The position numbers and the translations under genes are program-made. 64,000 nucleotides of DNA from Pisolithus tinctorius (taxonomy: Eukaryota; Basidiomycota; Agaricomycetes; Boletales; Pisolithaceae): the NCBI GenBank assembly GCA_024663395.1, contig JANFAH010000001.1, positions 496,001-560,000 on the forward strand. The letters are read 5' to 3'. Positions 1 through 11,835 of the stretch are shown here, piece after piece (position 1 is the first letter of the stretch; every line of letters starts with the position of its first letter). The notes under the pieces were generated by a model that searched no databases, was not told where the DNA came from, and saw only the letters and a program-made list of their open reading frames with translations.

Positions 1-228
1 AGAACTCAGATGCAACATCTCTTCTGTTGTGGTCGAAGAACCCACCATGAACCTCGTATCCCCTGCTGAAAAGAAAGGGATAAATAAATTCATGGACTAT
101 GAAGAACCAGAAGATGAAACCATCTGTGCACATTTCATGATGTCGGTTGGAAAACTTGTTGAAGAAGCCAAGAAGATTAATCCCAACAATAGTCTTCTTC
201 GAAAAATCACAATGGCCACTGAGTTGGC
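1..228 (+). pseudogene. Left fragment of a Ty3/gypsy pol, split by the giant KDZ element
   Basis: The frame from about position 29 encodes a short acidic stretch ending in residues TELA at the insertion point. The same frame resumes at 43869 with a segment reading LAQEEH and a region just upstream of reverse transcriptase. Fungal gypsy polyproteins carry this kind of linker between protease and RT. Removing 229-43868 plus one copy of the duplicated target rejoins the two parts in frame. The element continues beyond the left edge, so its gag and 5' LTR are not visible. The fragment is short, and its identity rests mainly on the match with the right-hand half. Confidence 0.75.
221..228. repeat. 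Target-site duplication, left copy (GAGTTGGC)
   Basis: The bases directly before the left inverted repeat match those directly after the right one. If the first element base is taken as C (228), the duplication is 7 bp; otherwise it is 8 bp. Confidence 0.82.
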
Positions 229-460
229 ACTTCAGGTAACCAATTTTCATAAGCATTTAGGCTGAAGTTTTTCTACAAATCATCCAAGCTAAAAGCCACT
301 CAGACCAGGTCATCCCAGGGACATCTGGCCATGTCCCAGGGCTATTTGCAGTGTGCAGGAGCTGGGATGTCCCATAATCCCAGCCCTTTGGTAATATATT
401 TTGGGCTGTCCCATGGCTGCCTTAGGTGTCAGGGGTCCTCAACTGCAAAAGTGCAGCTCA
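229..460. repeat. Left terminal inverted repeat of the KDZ element
   Basis: The sequence matches the reverse complement of 43637-43868 over about 232 bp with one mismatch that I could see (near 441). It contains a GGGATGTCCC motif of the type that builds the subterminal arrays, and I see no CpG in it. Past about 460 the two ends still resemble each other but diverge strongly. Confidence 0.88.
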
Positions 461-892
461 CACCCACATTGGAATGTCAGCTTTCAATCACAAACACATT
501 GCTGTTATGATCATCATCCAGACAATGAGCATACCTATCAAACTGGGGGGATGGATGAAAACATTACCCTCCCAAAAAACACTTATTATACATATTAAGT
601 GATATATGAAGACTACTGGGCAATGAGTGTGTTTGTGTGATGCCATCTGCAGAATTGTACAATGTGGATGAAGGTGAACCTGTCAATTACTAAAGGCTAA
701 TGGATTCAGAATCCCCCCAATAGTACTGTAAGTTTGTGTTTGTTACAACAGTCACTCCTCACTAAGATCAGTACTTTTGTTTCCAACTTACAGTTGAGGT
801 ACATACATACATAGTATCAAAATGATGCTCTTGTGGGGGATGAGCATGTGAGTGCCCCACTGGCATAGGATGCTATATGATCTGATTGGCAT
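461..892. repeat. Diverged inner part of the left inverted repeat
   Basis: Scattered blocks match the reverse complement of about 43180-43636, for example around 625-665 and around 827-860, where the shared block includes AGCATGTGAG. No convincing gene is present; short open frames here have no support. Confidence 0.55.
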
Positions 893-3110
893 GGGGCCCC
901 ATGCCCAGGACAGTGGGATGCCCCTTGATAGCTTTGGAGGCCACTGTGGGACATCCCACCCCCCCCCCTTCCATAGGCCAGTGGGATGTCCCATGATAGC
1001 TTCAGAGGCTATGGTGGGACATCCCATCCCCCTTCCATAGGCCATTGGGATGTCCCATGGTAGCTTTGGAAGCTACTGTGGGACATCCCACCCCCCTTCC
1101 AGAGGTCAGTGGGATGTCCCATGATAGCTTCAGAGGCTACTATGGGACATCCCATCCCTCTTCCATAGGCCAATGGGATGTCCCATGGTAGCTTTGGAAG
1201 CTACTGTGGGATGTCCCACCCCCCCTTCCAGAGGTCAGTGGGATGTCCCATGATAGCTTCAGAGGCTACTGTGGGACATCCCATCCCCCTTCCATAGGTC
1301 AGTGGGATGTCCCATGATAGCTTCAGAGGCTATGGTGGGACATCCCATCCCCCTTCCATAGGCCATTGGGATGTCCCATGGTAGCTTTGGAAGCTACTGT
1401 GGGACATCCCACCCCCCTTCCAGAGGTCAGTGGGATGTCCCATGATAGCTTCAGAGGCTACTATGGGACATCCCATCCCTCTTCCATAGGCCAATGGGAT
1501 ATCCCATGGTAGCTTTGGAAGCTACTGTGGGATGTCCCACCCCCCCTTCCAGAGGTCAGTGGGATGTCCCATGATAGCTTCAGAGGCTACTGTGGGACAT
1601 CCCATCCCCCTTCCATAGGTCAGTGGGATGTCGAATGATAGCTTCAGAGGCTATGGTGGGACATCCCATCCCCCTTCCATAGGCCATTGGGATGTCCCAT
1701 GGTAGCTTTGGAAGCTACTGTGGGACATCCCACCCCCCTTCCAGAGGTCAGTGGGATGTCCCATGATAGCTTCAGAGGCTACTATGGGACATCCCATCCC
1801 TCTTCCATAGGCCAATGGGATGTCCCATGGTAGCTTTGGAAGCTACTGTGGGATGTCCCACCCCCCCTTCCAGAGGTCAGTGGGATGTCCCATGATAGCT
1901 TCAGAGGCTACTGTGGGACATCCCATCCCCCTTCCATAGGTCAGTGGGATGTCCCATGATAGCTTCAGAGGCTATGGTGGGACATCCCATCCCCCTTCCA
2001 TAGGCCATTGGGATGTCCCATGGTAGCTTTGGAAGCTACTGTGGGACATCCCACCCCCCTTCCAGAGGTCAGTGGGATGTCCCATGATAGCTTCAGAGGC
2101 TACTATGGGACATCCCATCCCTCTTCCATAGGCCAATGGGATGTCCCATGGTAGCTTTGGAAGCTACTGTGGGATGTCCCACCCCCCTTCCAGAGGTCAG
2201 TGGGATGTCCCATGATAGCTTCAGAGGCTACTGTGGGACATCCCATCCCCCTTCCATAGGTCAGTGGGATGTCCCATGATAGCTTCAGAGGCTATGGTGG
2301 GACATCCCATCCCCCTTCCATAGGCCATTGGGATGTCCCATGGTAGCTTTGGAAGCTACTGTGGGACATCCCACCCCCCCCTTCCAGAGGTCAGTGGGAT
2401 GTCCCATGATAGCTTCAGAGGCTACTGTGGGACATCCCATCCCCCTTCCATAGGCCAATGGGATGTCCCATGGTAGCTTTGGAAGCTACTGTGGGATGTC
2501 CCACCCCCCCTTCCAGAGGCCAGTGGGATGTCCCATGATAGCTCCAGAGGCTACTGTGGGACATCCCACCCCTCCTTCCATAGGTCAATGGGATGTCCCA
2601 TGGTAGGTTTGGAAGCTACTGTGGGACATCCCACCCCCCCTTCCAGAGGCCAGTGTGATGTCCCATGATAGCTTCAGAGGCTACTGTGGGACATCCCACC
2701 CCCCCTTCCATAGGCCAATGGGATGTCCCATGGTAGCTTTGGAAGCTACTGTGGGACATCCCATCCCCCCTTCCAGAGGTCAATGGGATGTCCCATGATA
2801 GCTTCAGAGGCTACTGTGGGACATCCCATCCCCCCTTTCATAGGCCAATGGGATGCCCCATGATAGCTTTGGAAGCTACTGTGGGACATCCCATCCCCCC
2901 TTCCAGAGGTCAATGGGATGTCCCATGGTAGCTTTGGAAGCTACTGTGGGATGTTCCACCCCCCCCCCCTTCCAGTGGCCAGTGGGATGTCCAATGATAG
3001 CTTCAGAGGCCACTGTGGGACATCCCACCCCCTTTCTTGAGGCCAGTAGCATCTTTCATCATAGCTTTGGAGGTTACTGGGGGCCATCCCCCCAATTCTG
3101 CACACTCCTG
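893..3110. repeat. Left subterminal satellite array of palindromic ~64-bp units
   Basis: The array is about 34 tandem units of roughly 64 bp. A typical unit holds TGGGATGTCCCA, a TAGC...GCTA core, then TGGGACATCCCA, so each unit is itself an imperfect dyad. A higher-order repeat of 321 bp (five units) is visible from about 963 to 2390: the block beginning GCCATTGGGATG recurs at 1041, 1362, 1683, 2004 and 2324. CpG is almost absent; one exception is near 1631. Open frames across it are by-products of the repeat. The mirror orientation relative to 39570-42835 suggests transposase-binding or end-recognition sites, as in other large transposons with subterminal repeats. Confidence 0.9.
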
Positions 3111-3183
3111 GTATATTAAAATATTTCAGATGCCATGGGCACTCATCTAATGAATTTTTCAGAGACATACAAGACTAGCTTCA
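3111..3183. other. Short spacer between left array and transposase 3' end
   Basis: About 70 bp with no feature recognised. The transposase stop codon lies directly to the right. Confidence 0.5.
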
Positions 3184-6100
3184 CTATCTACGTGGTCTTT
3201 TACTTGGAGATGATGGGGGATCCATATCCAATACATCTAATTCCCAGTCATCTGCCCATGAGAACTCTGTCAATGACATCTCACTGAACTGTTGGTGATA
3301 TTCATCTGCAAGAGCAAATTCCTCAGCAACACACAGCAAGTCATCATCAAGCATTTCATCATCCCCATCATCATTCTCAGATTCCAAGTCCTCCCATCCC
3401 ACCTCTTCATTTCTGTTCATGTCCATGGTGAGTGGTGCACAATCCATATTCCTCCATTCTTCAACCCTTGCCTCCCAGCTCTCATCAGCACCTCCTGGAA
3501 AGTCCCTCATTTTTTCCTGCCACAAGAGACTCAGACTTGCTAGTGCTGAAGCCCTGTGGTCCAGTTCATATGCAAGATCTGCACCTGATTTTCATTCAAT
3601 TATCTTAATATATTCAATGACACAACAGCTCTCTTACCTGCATCCACTCTGCATTTCTCCAGCCGTCTCCATTCCTCTGAGTGCCATTCCATCAAGGTTT
3701 TTCTTTCATACAGGAGCCTCCTTTCCTCCTCCTCACACCTCTTCAGCTCAAGGAGTGACCTGATCCCCAAGCGCACCCTTTCATCAGCTAACCAAGCTGG
3801 TGGCAATCCCACAGAATCATCCTCAAGACCAATATCCTGCCAGATATCATCATCCACATCTAGTTTGAACAAGCCATCCCTTTGGATCAGTATAGGTGCT
3901 ATGGCCCCTTGAGGGGCTTTCCCCTGGTGGATGAGAGCTACCAACTGCAAACACAAATTATTGTAGGAGGTAGAAAGCTTGACAATTCCTGGTTCTCGTC
4001 GCCGGACAGATCCTTCCACATGGATTTGAAGTTTTTTTTCTTCAAAGCAGTCAACCACAAGAGGCAAATGCTTGAGAGCACCACTTACCACTAACTGTCT
4101 GTCGGTAAGACCGTTCTAGTCTCTCTAATTCAAACTTTCATTGACACAGACGGTCTCGGATACGCTTCTTGATTGCCAATGCATGCATACGCAGCTGAAT
4201 GCTTTGAATTCAATCAACTTATAAATCTAGAAGAGGAAGAACCACCAGCCTGAAGAAAGGAACTATTCTGGAGCCTGGAAAGCTCTGCAAGCCCATCTAT
4301 TCCAAGGCTTGCCCTCTGTCTTTGTGAAGCTTGCTTGAAATGTATAATCTTTTTGTGACACTCTGCTAACTGTATATTTAAATTTGTCATATCAGCCCCT
4401 CCTCGGAGAAGACCCTTCTCCAGTTCATCTAGTCTAGCTTCATAAGTTTCCAGTGATTTCTGAGTTGCCATCATTTGCATTATAAAATTTTCTGTGGCTT
4501 TTGCAGAGTGCCCTTAAATTACTGTCAGCTCACAGCAAGAGGAATCACTTATACAGGAGGCTTACGAGATGCTGGCTTGGTTTGTACTGAAACCTGAGCC
4601 TCCCATTCAGCTTGAAGTGTCTGAATATTGATTCCAGATTTTCTTAGACCCTTTTTTGCAGAAGTCTTTTTTTCTTGACAGTGGTTCCAGCGCCGCAAAA
4701 GCCACTGGCCAACACCAGTAAGACTCTTCATGTCAAGATAGCGCACCTGGGAGTCAATAACAAAGAGGCGTTGATGATACTGAATAAAATATTAGCCTGC
4801 ATTTTGTGACACAACTAATTGCATACCCCAGAAACTCGCAGAGATGGTATTAGTGGCTTAATTGAACTCCAAAATCGCTCACAACCCTCTCCATCAGAAA
4901 GCCCAAACCCTTCTCGTTTCCGAGGGTGATAGATGAGCTGGCAAGCCCATTGATGACCAAAGGCATGAAAGACTGATATAGCAAAAGAAATTCGGGGTAG
5001 AAATGGCCCAAGGTAGCCCCACTTTCTGCAGCTCTGTTCAAGCTGACAGCCTATGTCATATAACAGCCCAATGTGAAAATCATCAGGGAGGTGACTGAAT
5101 AATGATTTGATGAGGGCAAGTGCATAGTGTTGCTTCTCCCCTGCTGAAGTCATGTTGGCAAGGTGAATAACACGATCATGACGACAGAGTAGGGCCATAA
5201 CTCCAGTATCTGAAAAGAATTGGGTACTTGCCTATACCACCATCAGAATATTGCAGACAGGTTAAATGACTAAGCTCACTTTCTGACGTCTCTCATCAGC
5301 TGCAGTGAAGGATTCATTACAACCCTTGAGGACTGATGGTGGTATCCTCATACCCTGCTCAAACCTATCCTCATCTCCACAATTCTTCTTAGAAGACTGA
5401 CCACTCCTCTTTTGCATTGATGCCTTTGTCCTTCTCAAACCTTCAACCTCACATTCCATAGTATCAATGTCTTCTTGTGACAGAAAAACTGAACCTGTAG
5501 GGTTTACTGGGTCATCCTGTTGACTTCTTCTACGTTTCTGGGTAAAGCAAGCATCAATGCAAACAATTGCATCAGGATCAGAGGAGCTAGGACCCAAGAC
5601 TATTTAGTAACATAGGATTATGTATATGCACCAAGAAACATACCTATTATTATTTTTCCAGTTGCGACTACCAAAGCATAATGGACAACGCTTTCGTAGG
5701 TATTCCGAAGGCCATGTCCTTGAGCTTGAGACATCTGGAGGGTGGTGAGAGGATGATGGAACTGCAGGGAGGATGTCTGCTGGTGGGGTTGCAGCACTTT
5801 CCAAGTGTTGTTGAACATTTTAATCAACTGAGATTTCCAGGATGCAATACCAGTGGTATGCATTACTAAACCTTCGACGTATACCTTCCTGTAAGTATCA
5901 TTAGCAAACATCATTAATAGATATGGATGGAAATAGTTAAAGGCATGCATTGACTTGATAAACACAACACAAGATCAGATCTACAGACATGTGCACATTC
6001 ATACAACCACAGTGCAATCATTCATTAGACACAAACAACAAAGTCCCAATAGGTTAGACATACACAAAACCATAGTCTCATAATCACAACATAAACGAAA

Positions 6101-7030
6101 ACAGTGGATACAGATAATATAATCAATGGGACAGAATTCAGACACAAACCTTTGTGTCTACCTTGTAGCCCATGCTAGCAAGATGTGCTTCAAGGGACTC
6201 GCACCATGCAGAAATGTTTGGGGGCATGCGCATAAAGACCTGCCTGACCAGACTCAGAAGCTGTAAACTGACAGCAAGGGTTGGCCCCAGTGGCGCAGAT
6301 GGAAAGTACCCCATCTGCAGGAGCTGAAGTGCTGCCGGCGCACATGGACAGACGGCGAGATCAACCACTTGCAAACCTGGCACAAGCCATATGTCTAAGT
6401 AGAGAGGAAAACATGCAATAAAATCTTACCATTGAAACTAACACAGAGAACCTTCAATCGTCGAGAGACGCAACTACACTCTGGGCGCTCATAGTCAACG
6501 CGGTGCCGGAAGTTTCTAGAGAGCCGTCGATATGCAAGATAGGGCTCGATAAGTGAGGGGATGGTTTCAGACGACCACCGCTGCCACTGTCTCATTTTCT
6601 TGTGAGCATTGCGGGACGGCGAGGATGGCGGGGCAAAAAAGTCATCGTGACTGACATGTAGCCCCTCCGTTAGACAATCCAAATGGGCAGGGGCGAGCTC
6701 GTCCTCAGATGGGAGGCAAGCTCCCGTGAGGGGAGGGGAGTTCGTAGCAGAAGCAGTGCGGGGGGCTGAAGTCCCCTGAGGCGGCTGCGTGAAACTGCGA
6801 CGCCCAGGCAAAGTGACCAGACGTTCAATGGGAAGGTAAAAATTGGCTGTGCCCGGCGCGCGGCGCGGCGGCTCAACCCGGTCATGGTCAACAAGTACTG
6901 CTTGACCTCCAGGGGAATGCAAGTCGGAGACTGGTACGGGAGGAGGATGACTCCCAGAGGAACGCGAGTCGGAGGTCATGGGAATCGAGGAACGGTGATT
7001 CAAAAACTTCCTTGGGCGACGAAATGACAT
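3184..7030 (-). pseudogene. KDZ transposase (ten exons, decayed by two stops)
   Basis: I can join ten exons with GT-AG introns, approximately 7030-6430, 6376-6150, 5888-5644, 5586-5280, 5231-4827, 4779-4566, 4491-4250, 4194-4089, 4030-3638 and 3584-3184, giving about 1050 residues, a plausible length for the family. The CxC-type Cys motifs (ECSC, VCPCAPAA, CPLCFG, VCIDACF) lead into the catalytic core: SDTGVMALLCRHD, LLYDIGCQL and DGEGCERFW, which supply candidate acidic residues of the RNase H-like fold. The C-terminus is acidic and ends in a basic tail. Two in-frame stops remain after splicing: TAA at 5820-5822 and TGA at 4138-4140, where Arg is expected. The gene is probably inactive unless an unrecognised intron removes the TAA. 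Confidence 0.85.
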
Positions 7031-7280
7031 CTGGAATGTTGATCAGTTCTCTAGCCAGGGAGAGACGACAATCCAGCAACACCAAGTTGGAGGACTGTGA
7101 CCAGAACACCTAATTCTAGTCCGCTGGTCGTCAACACCAAGTCACCACGAGCACGTCCGGTTAGCTGGCAGTGATAGATGAAAGCTGACCTTTTGATACA
7201 CGATAGGCGAGAACAATGACACAGATGAGGGGTGAAATGGATGCAGATTTTACGGTAACTACAAGTACATAGCCACGTAA
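7031..7280. other. Intergenic gap between cargo gene and transposase
   Basis: About 250 bp between two genes on the same strand. It probably holds the transposase promoter and the cargo gene terminator. No clear motif is recognised. Confidence 0.4.
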
Positions 7281-10012
7281 TTATGCTTGTGGGGGACGGG
7301 GGGGAAGTGCGGAGGACGATGCAGATGATAATGCGGATGATGATGGGATTAAGCGGTTATCGCCCAAGCCGTAAATACTGCGAGGATTTTTCGGAATAAG
7401 ACGGAGGACGATAGGCAAACGTCCGAAGTTATCGAAGAATGACTGCACGTAAAATAACGCAAGCCGTTTTTCCACTGCCCAAACACGCGCCGGTGAGGCT
7501 GACGATGGAAGTGAGGTTCCCAAATCCGGCGGAAACCCTGGCCACGAAGCGAGCAGCATCCGGAACCTCTCGACATATTCCAGCTTCGTTTGGGGTTCTA
7601 GTGAGGCCAGACCTTGATCCTTAACCGGGAAGGGTTCGGCGAACATGGTAAGCTCCAAATCTCCCGGGAAGATCTGCATAAAAATTTAGTAAATGGATTC
7701 TTTTGAGGTGCAAGGCAAAAACTTACCTGACGGACTTGGTCCAGCCGCTCAGATTCCACATTCGACCAGAGGGCGGGCACCAGCAGACGGTCCAAGGCAA
7801 CCAGCTCGAAGCGGAAATTATGCTCGTACAGGTCCCAGAGAATCTTGCCCTTTGTTGCCGAGTCGATGGTAGCGAGGTCTGCGAGACCAATTGTAATGTC
7901 GCGGAACTGCACATGACTCGGTACATCATGCTGAACCTTCACGAACTCCGGACCAAAGATATCAGCAGCTTCACGTATTTGGTTCCCAGAAAAACTGATC
8001 GAAATGCGGTCAGGAATCGTGTTAAGATAATCGCGCCACAAACGGGGAATGACGGGGGACGCATCCGAAGCAGCGAGTCACGTGATCCAACCTGCTCGGG
8101 CCACCAACCAATTCCGGAGGTACCTCTGCCTCCGCTCCGAGGACTCGCCTCTCATAAATAGCGCGGGGTGAGGGAAAAAATACGCGATTTTGGGCACACT
8201 GGCACGAATTCTCTTGGGGTCCTTGTTGACGTCAGTAAGCGCAGTGTGCCACAAGTAAATGTGAGCGGGGAAGGCAGGATCATCAAAATCCTGCGGCAAG
8301 TCGACGTTCGGAGCGGTGGAAGTCTTGGCCTTCTTCGAACCTGCAGAATTATCTGAGCAGATAGTTGTAAGCGTAAAGATCTCGATCAGTAACGAAACAC
8401 CCACAAGGACCGCTGCGATGTTTAGCCCTATCCGTTCTGACAACTCCCGAGGCGGAGCCGGGCGTGCTGGAACTCGCGGTATTCAAGGCCATTGAGCCGG
8501 AGGTTGTGGGAGTCGACGCCGCGGGACTTGGTTCTGGCCAGGGCGCCGCAAATTGCTCAAGGCCCACTACTGGAGCTTCGCGGGTGTGGACATGCATAGG
8601 ATCGCCAGGGTAATACCACCTAGCGTTCCACTTGAGCATTTGGCCGACCTCGAATTCATCTGGGGTAGTGATAATGCCTTCCGGGCGTGTAATGTCAACC
8701 TCGCGATGTATCTTCATATCCTTTGGCACTAACTCCGGCTTCCAGACTAGCCATACGGGGATGCGTGCTTCAAAAAGTCGCTCGCAGACATCAGGATCCG
8801 TGGTAAATGCACCCATCCAATGCTGTTTTGCATTAAAAAATGGGCCAGAAGGGGGGGTAATTTTTATCTCAAGGGAGTCTACCATAGCGTAAATATCCAG
8901 ACAAAGACGTTGGAAGAGCGCGACTAGGACCACCGTATCACGGAAGGTGAATGGGAGTTGCTATGGAATTGTCAACTATTGAAATATCAGACAACGAGAT
9001 ATCATACCTTCAGACACATGAGAGACCTTCGACATTGCCTAATCCATATGTGCACCCGGAGAGGTCCCTCGTCGTCAGGGTTCTTTGGTGGCCAGTTCTT
9101 CGCCCATTCTTCTAGTCGTTTATACAAGATCTCTAGATGCTTCCACTTGTCCGGATGAACCCTACCAACCCTGAATGCCGATCCTCTCTCCAAGGCGAAG
9201 TCTTCCGGCACATTCCTGATGTTCCACCACATCCAAGACCACGTCGGGTCGTCCCGATAGACTGCATGTCGAGGGATACATCCGGCCCACATATAACGCT
9301 CGGCATATAGTTGAGGCCACTGGAAACAGTCGATGTGGCCGAATCGGCCGTCGCGGCAGAGCGTGATTGTCTTCCCCTCGAAGAGAAACGGTTCGGGAAC
9401 GAAGTCGGCATTAGGAGAGGTGATCCAGTGGTCGTTATATTTCGCGAGAACGCGTGCGTCGAAGGCACCATAATTCCCTGAAAGAGAATGCATTGGTTAT
9501 GAGCCACATTAGGTTAAATAATAGAGCGCACCATCGCCCGGTTGGGTTGCTGCTATGACCTGTTGAGCGCGTTCTTGAGGCATATCGATCCTATAAATGA
9601 AATAAGAACTGAAATATGTAGCGTCTTAGTACGGATTCCACCACAGGGTCAATAAAAACGTACCCAGGAGATAAGAGGCATTCGAAGGGGGGAGGAGTTA
9701 AATAAAGCAATACGGCTATAGTAGAATTGTTGAAGCGCGCCCTGGCACCGAGTCGGAGTACCAGCCCACGACATGGAGTCACATCATCCAACGTTCCTCC
9801 GACAACACTAGCGTTGCTGATATCTGTGAGACCGTCAAGGGGGAGATAAATGAGAAAAAAAAGTGGATCACGCACCTACACGGTATATAGAACCTTGTGA
9901 AGATTTCATGCACAGATGCCGGGCACACAGTCTTCAACACCCCGAGTTGCGCTATGCAAGGTAGCGCCTCCACAAAATGGAGTCTCGTCCGCGCGACTGG
10001 TACCACGAGCAC
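7281..10012 (-). CDS. Cargo gene: Agaricomycete lineage-specific protein of unknown function
   Basis: A multi-exon gene of about 800 residues lies upstream of the transposase on the same strand. Readable segments in order are an N-terminal stretch from about 10012, an exon at about 9830-9670, a join at about 9594 into IDMPQERAQQVIAATQPGDG, a join at about 9535/9481 into NYGAFDARVL, an aromatic region with WPQLYAERYMWAGC, then WMGAFTTDPDVCERLF and IPVWLVWKPE, a Pro/Ser linker, and a C-terminal part with ILWDLYEHNFRFELVALDR. This layout resembles a family expanded in mushroom genomes with no known function; that is my recollection and needs a search. I see no signal peptide, no membrane span and no dioxygenase motif. 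The first exon overlaps the hairpin cluster and is the least certain part. No internal stop was noticed. Confidence 0.6.
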
Positions 10013-10023
10013 GCCAAGTTTAC

Positions 10024-10107
10024 TGAGATAGGCACCAAACCTATCTCAGCGCTCGAAGGGCACCAAACCCTTCGAATCCTGGCGGAGGAACGCGCCAAAC
10101 GTTCCTC
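10024..10107. repeat. Three-hairpin cluster with conserved TTTGG loop (minus-sense)
   Basis: Three consecutive perfect stem-loops sit about 30 bp apart: 10024-10048 (stem TGAGATAGG), 10053-10075 (stem TCGAAGGG) and 10085-10107 (stem GAGGAACG). Read on the plus strand, the loops are CACCAAA, CACCAAA and CGCCAAA. The stems are unrelated in sequence while the loops are nearly identical. The cluster belongs to a larger inverted pair with 10590-10790. Confidence 0.75.
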
Positions 10108-10589
10108 TCCGCGACACGAATTGATAAAAAGAAAGAGGAATAAAGAAGAAACTTACCTGAGGCAATAGCGTGAAGGCAGTCGTGGATTAAGACGCGTGGA
10201 TCGTTTGAAGGGCTTGCAAAAGAAGTGCGACAAGTGCAGTGAGCACGTGATCATTACCGCATTAAGTCAGAGCTGACTTAGCACGAGAAATTTGCTGGCG
10301 GTGCGCGCGGACTATTTGGTGGTGGCGGTGCCGTGGGCAACGTTGCGATGCCGCCGGTATGCAGTCAGGTTACGCATGCGGGGCGGGCTAATTGGTGCCT
10401 TAACCTAATATATCACATATGTTGTAATGCCCCCGCGTTCAATTCAAACCAGAGTCCCGGAGGAAATACCGACAAATTAATTGTCATAGGTGTGTACTTA
10501 GTAACCAAACATACACAATGTTAACACGTTCGCACACTTGTTTCCCTTCTCCACTTTCCACTCTCCACTCTCCACTCTCGTCGTTAATC
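10108..10589. other. Spacer between the inverted hairpin clusters
   Basis: About 480 bp with no supported gene. It may hold divergent promoters for the minus-strand cargo gene and for the repeats to the right. Confidence 0.35.
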
Positions 10590-10790
10590 CTTCGCCAGGG
10601 GAACGCTTGGTGCGTCCCCTACCAAGCATCAGGGGCTTGGTGCCCTTGACGGCTCTCGAAGGCTTGGAGCCTTCGAGAGTCGTCTTGGTATGGATTGGCT
10701 GTCGGTCGCGCGGACGAGACTCCATCTCATGGAGGCGCTACTTCGTATAGCGCAACTCGGGGCGTTGAAGACTGCCAGCTTTCCTTGGCT
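10590..10790. repeat. Hairpin cluster, inverted copy
   Basis: Stem-loops are visible at about 10597-10620 (loop CTTGGTG), 10631-10647 (loop CTTGGTG) and 10653-10679 (a perfect 10-bp stem CTCTCGAAGG, loop CTTGGAG). Two further palindromes follow around 10725 (CTCCA...TGGAG) and 10735 (GCGCTA...TAGCGC). The latter pair also occurs, inverted and with different loop bases, near 9960-9985. Confidence 0.7.
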
Positions 10791-11820
10791 ACCCTGGAGT
10801 CCATCTTTTACTTCCCAAAGGAGACTCAGCTGTTCACGTTACCCGCTGGTGAGTTCGAGGCTTGCGTCTCCCCTAGACGTTAATCAAGTTTCTCTTCGCT
10901 TTCTCAAACTTCCTGATCAACGCTACATTCTCTCCGTCACCTGTTAAGGCCGACATTTCTCCTTGGCTGCCTCCATCTCCGCCTTCTTCTGAGACAAGAC
11001 TTCGTTCACTTTGCCCGCTGGTGAGTTCAAGGTTTGCGTCTCCCTTCCTTAGCTGATCTCCAATCGTCTTTGTATAGGGACGCTAATCGGGTTTCTCTTG
11101 CTCACTTTCTTACTTTCCTGGTTAAGGCAGTGTTCTCTCCGTTATCTATCAAGGCCGATGGTTTTCCGTGGCTACCCCCAGCTCTGCCTTGTCCATCTGA
11201 GACAAGACTCCGTTCACTTTTCCCGCTGGTGAGTTCGAGGCTTGCGTCTCCCCCTTCCTTCGCTGATCTCCGATCGTCTTTGTATAGGGACGCTAATCGG
11301 GTTTCTCTTGCTCGCTTTCTTACTTTCCTGGTTAACGCAGCATTCTCTCCGTTATCTATTAAGGCCGATGGTTTGCCGTGGCTACCCCCAGTTCCATCTT
11401 CTCCTTCCGATACTAGAGTCTTTTCAATTTGCCCGCCGGTGAGTTCGAGGCTTGCGTCTCCCTTCCTTCGCTGATCTCCAACCGCCTTTGTGTGGAGACG
11501 CTAATCAGGTTTATCTTGTTCGCTTTCTTACTTTCATGGTCAACGGTACGTTCTCTTCGACATCTATTACGCCAGGGGAACGTTTGGTGCGTCCCCTACC
11601 AAGGGCCAGGGGCTTGGTGCCCTTCGCAGCTCTCAAAGGCTTGGAGCCTTCGAAAGTCATCTTGGTATGGATATACCCTAAACTCTACCTTTTCGTTTCC
11701 CGAGGATATTCCGTTCATTTTACAAGCTGGTGAGTTTGAGGCTCGCTTGTTTTTTCAGTTCCTGATCCCCGATTACTCCTGTGTAGGGATGCTAATTAAG
11801 TCTTCCCGTCCTTCCTAGTG
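10770..11820 (+). repeat. Tandem ~208-bp repeats with splice-like junctions
   Basis: The block CCGCTGGTGAGTT recurs, with variation, at about 10842, 11014, 11222, 11432 and 11723, so the usual spacing is 208-210 bp. The first interval is shorter and the last is lengthened by a hairpin cassette (11574-11655). Each unit has a plausible coding stretch of about 25 codons (consensus ADGxPWLPP) ending at a GTGAGT donor-like site. The pattern resembles a tandemly duplicated exon with its intron. No known protein is recognised, and coding capacity is unproven. Confidence 0.6.
11574..11655. repeat. Hairpin cassette inside the 208-bp repeats
   Basis: Stem-loops at 11574-11596 (loop TTTGGTG), 11608-11624 (loop CTTGGTG) and about 11632-11655 (loop CTTGGAG, imperfect) repeat the order seen at 10590-10690. 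The cassette lengthens the interval between the last two tandem units. Confidence 0.65.
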
Positions 11821-11835
11821 TTGTCTCCGCTTCCG

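Noticed and set aside
893..3110. CRISPR-like array
   Set aside because: Units are contiguous palindromic satellites without unique spacers, and the genome is eukaryotic.
7281..10012. TET/JBP dioxygenase, which is known to accompany KDZ elements
   Set aside because: No HxD...H iron-binding pattern was seen in any cargo gene.
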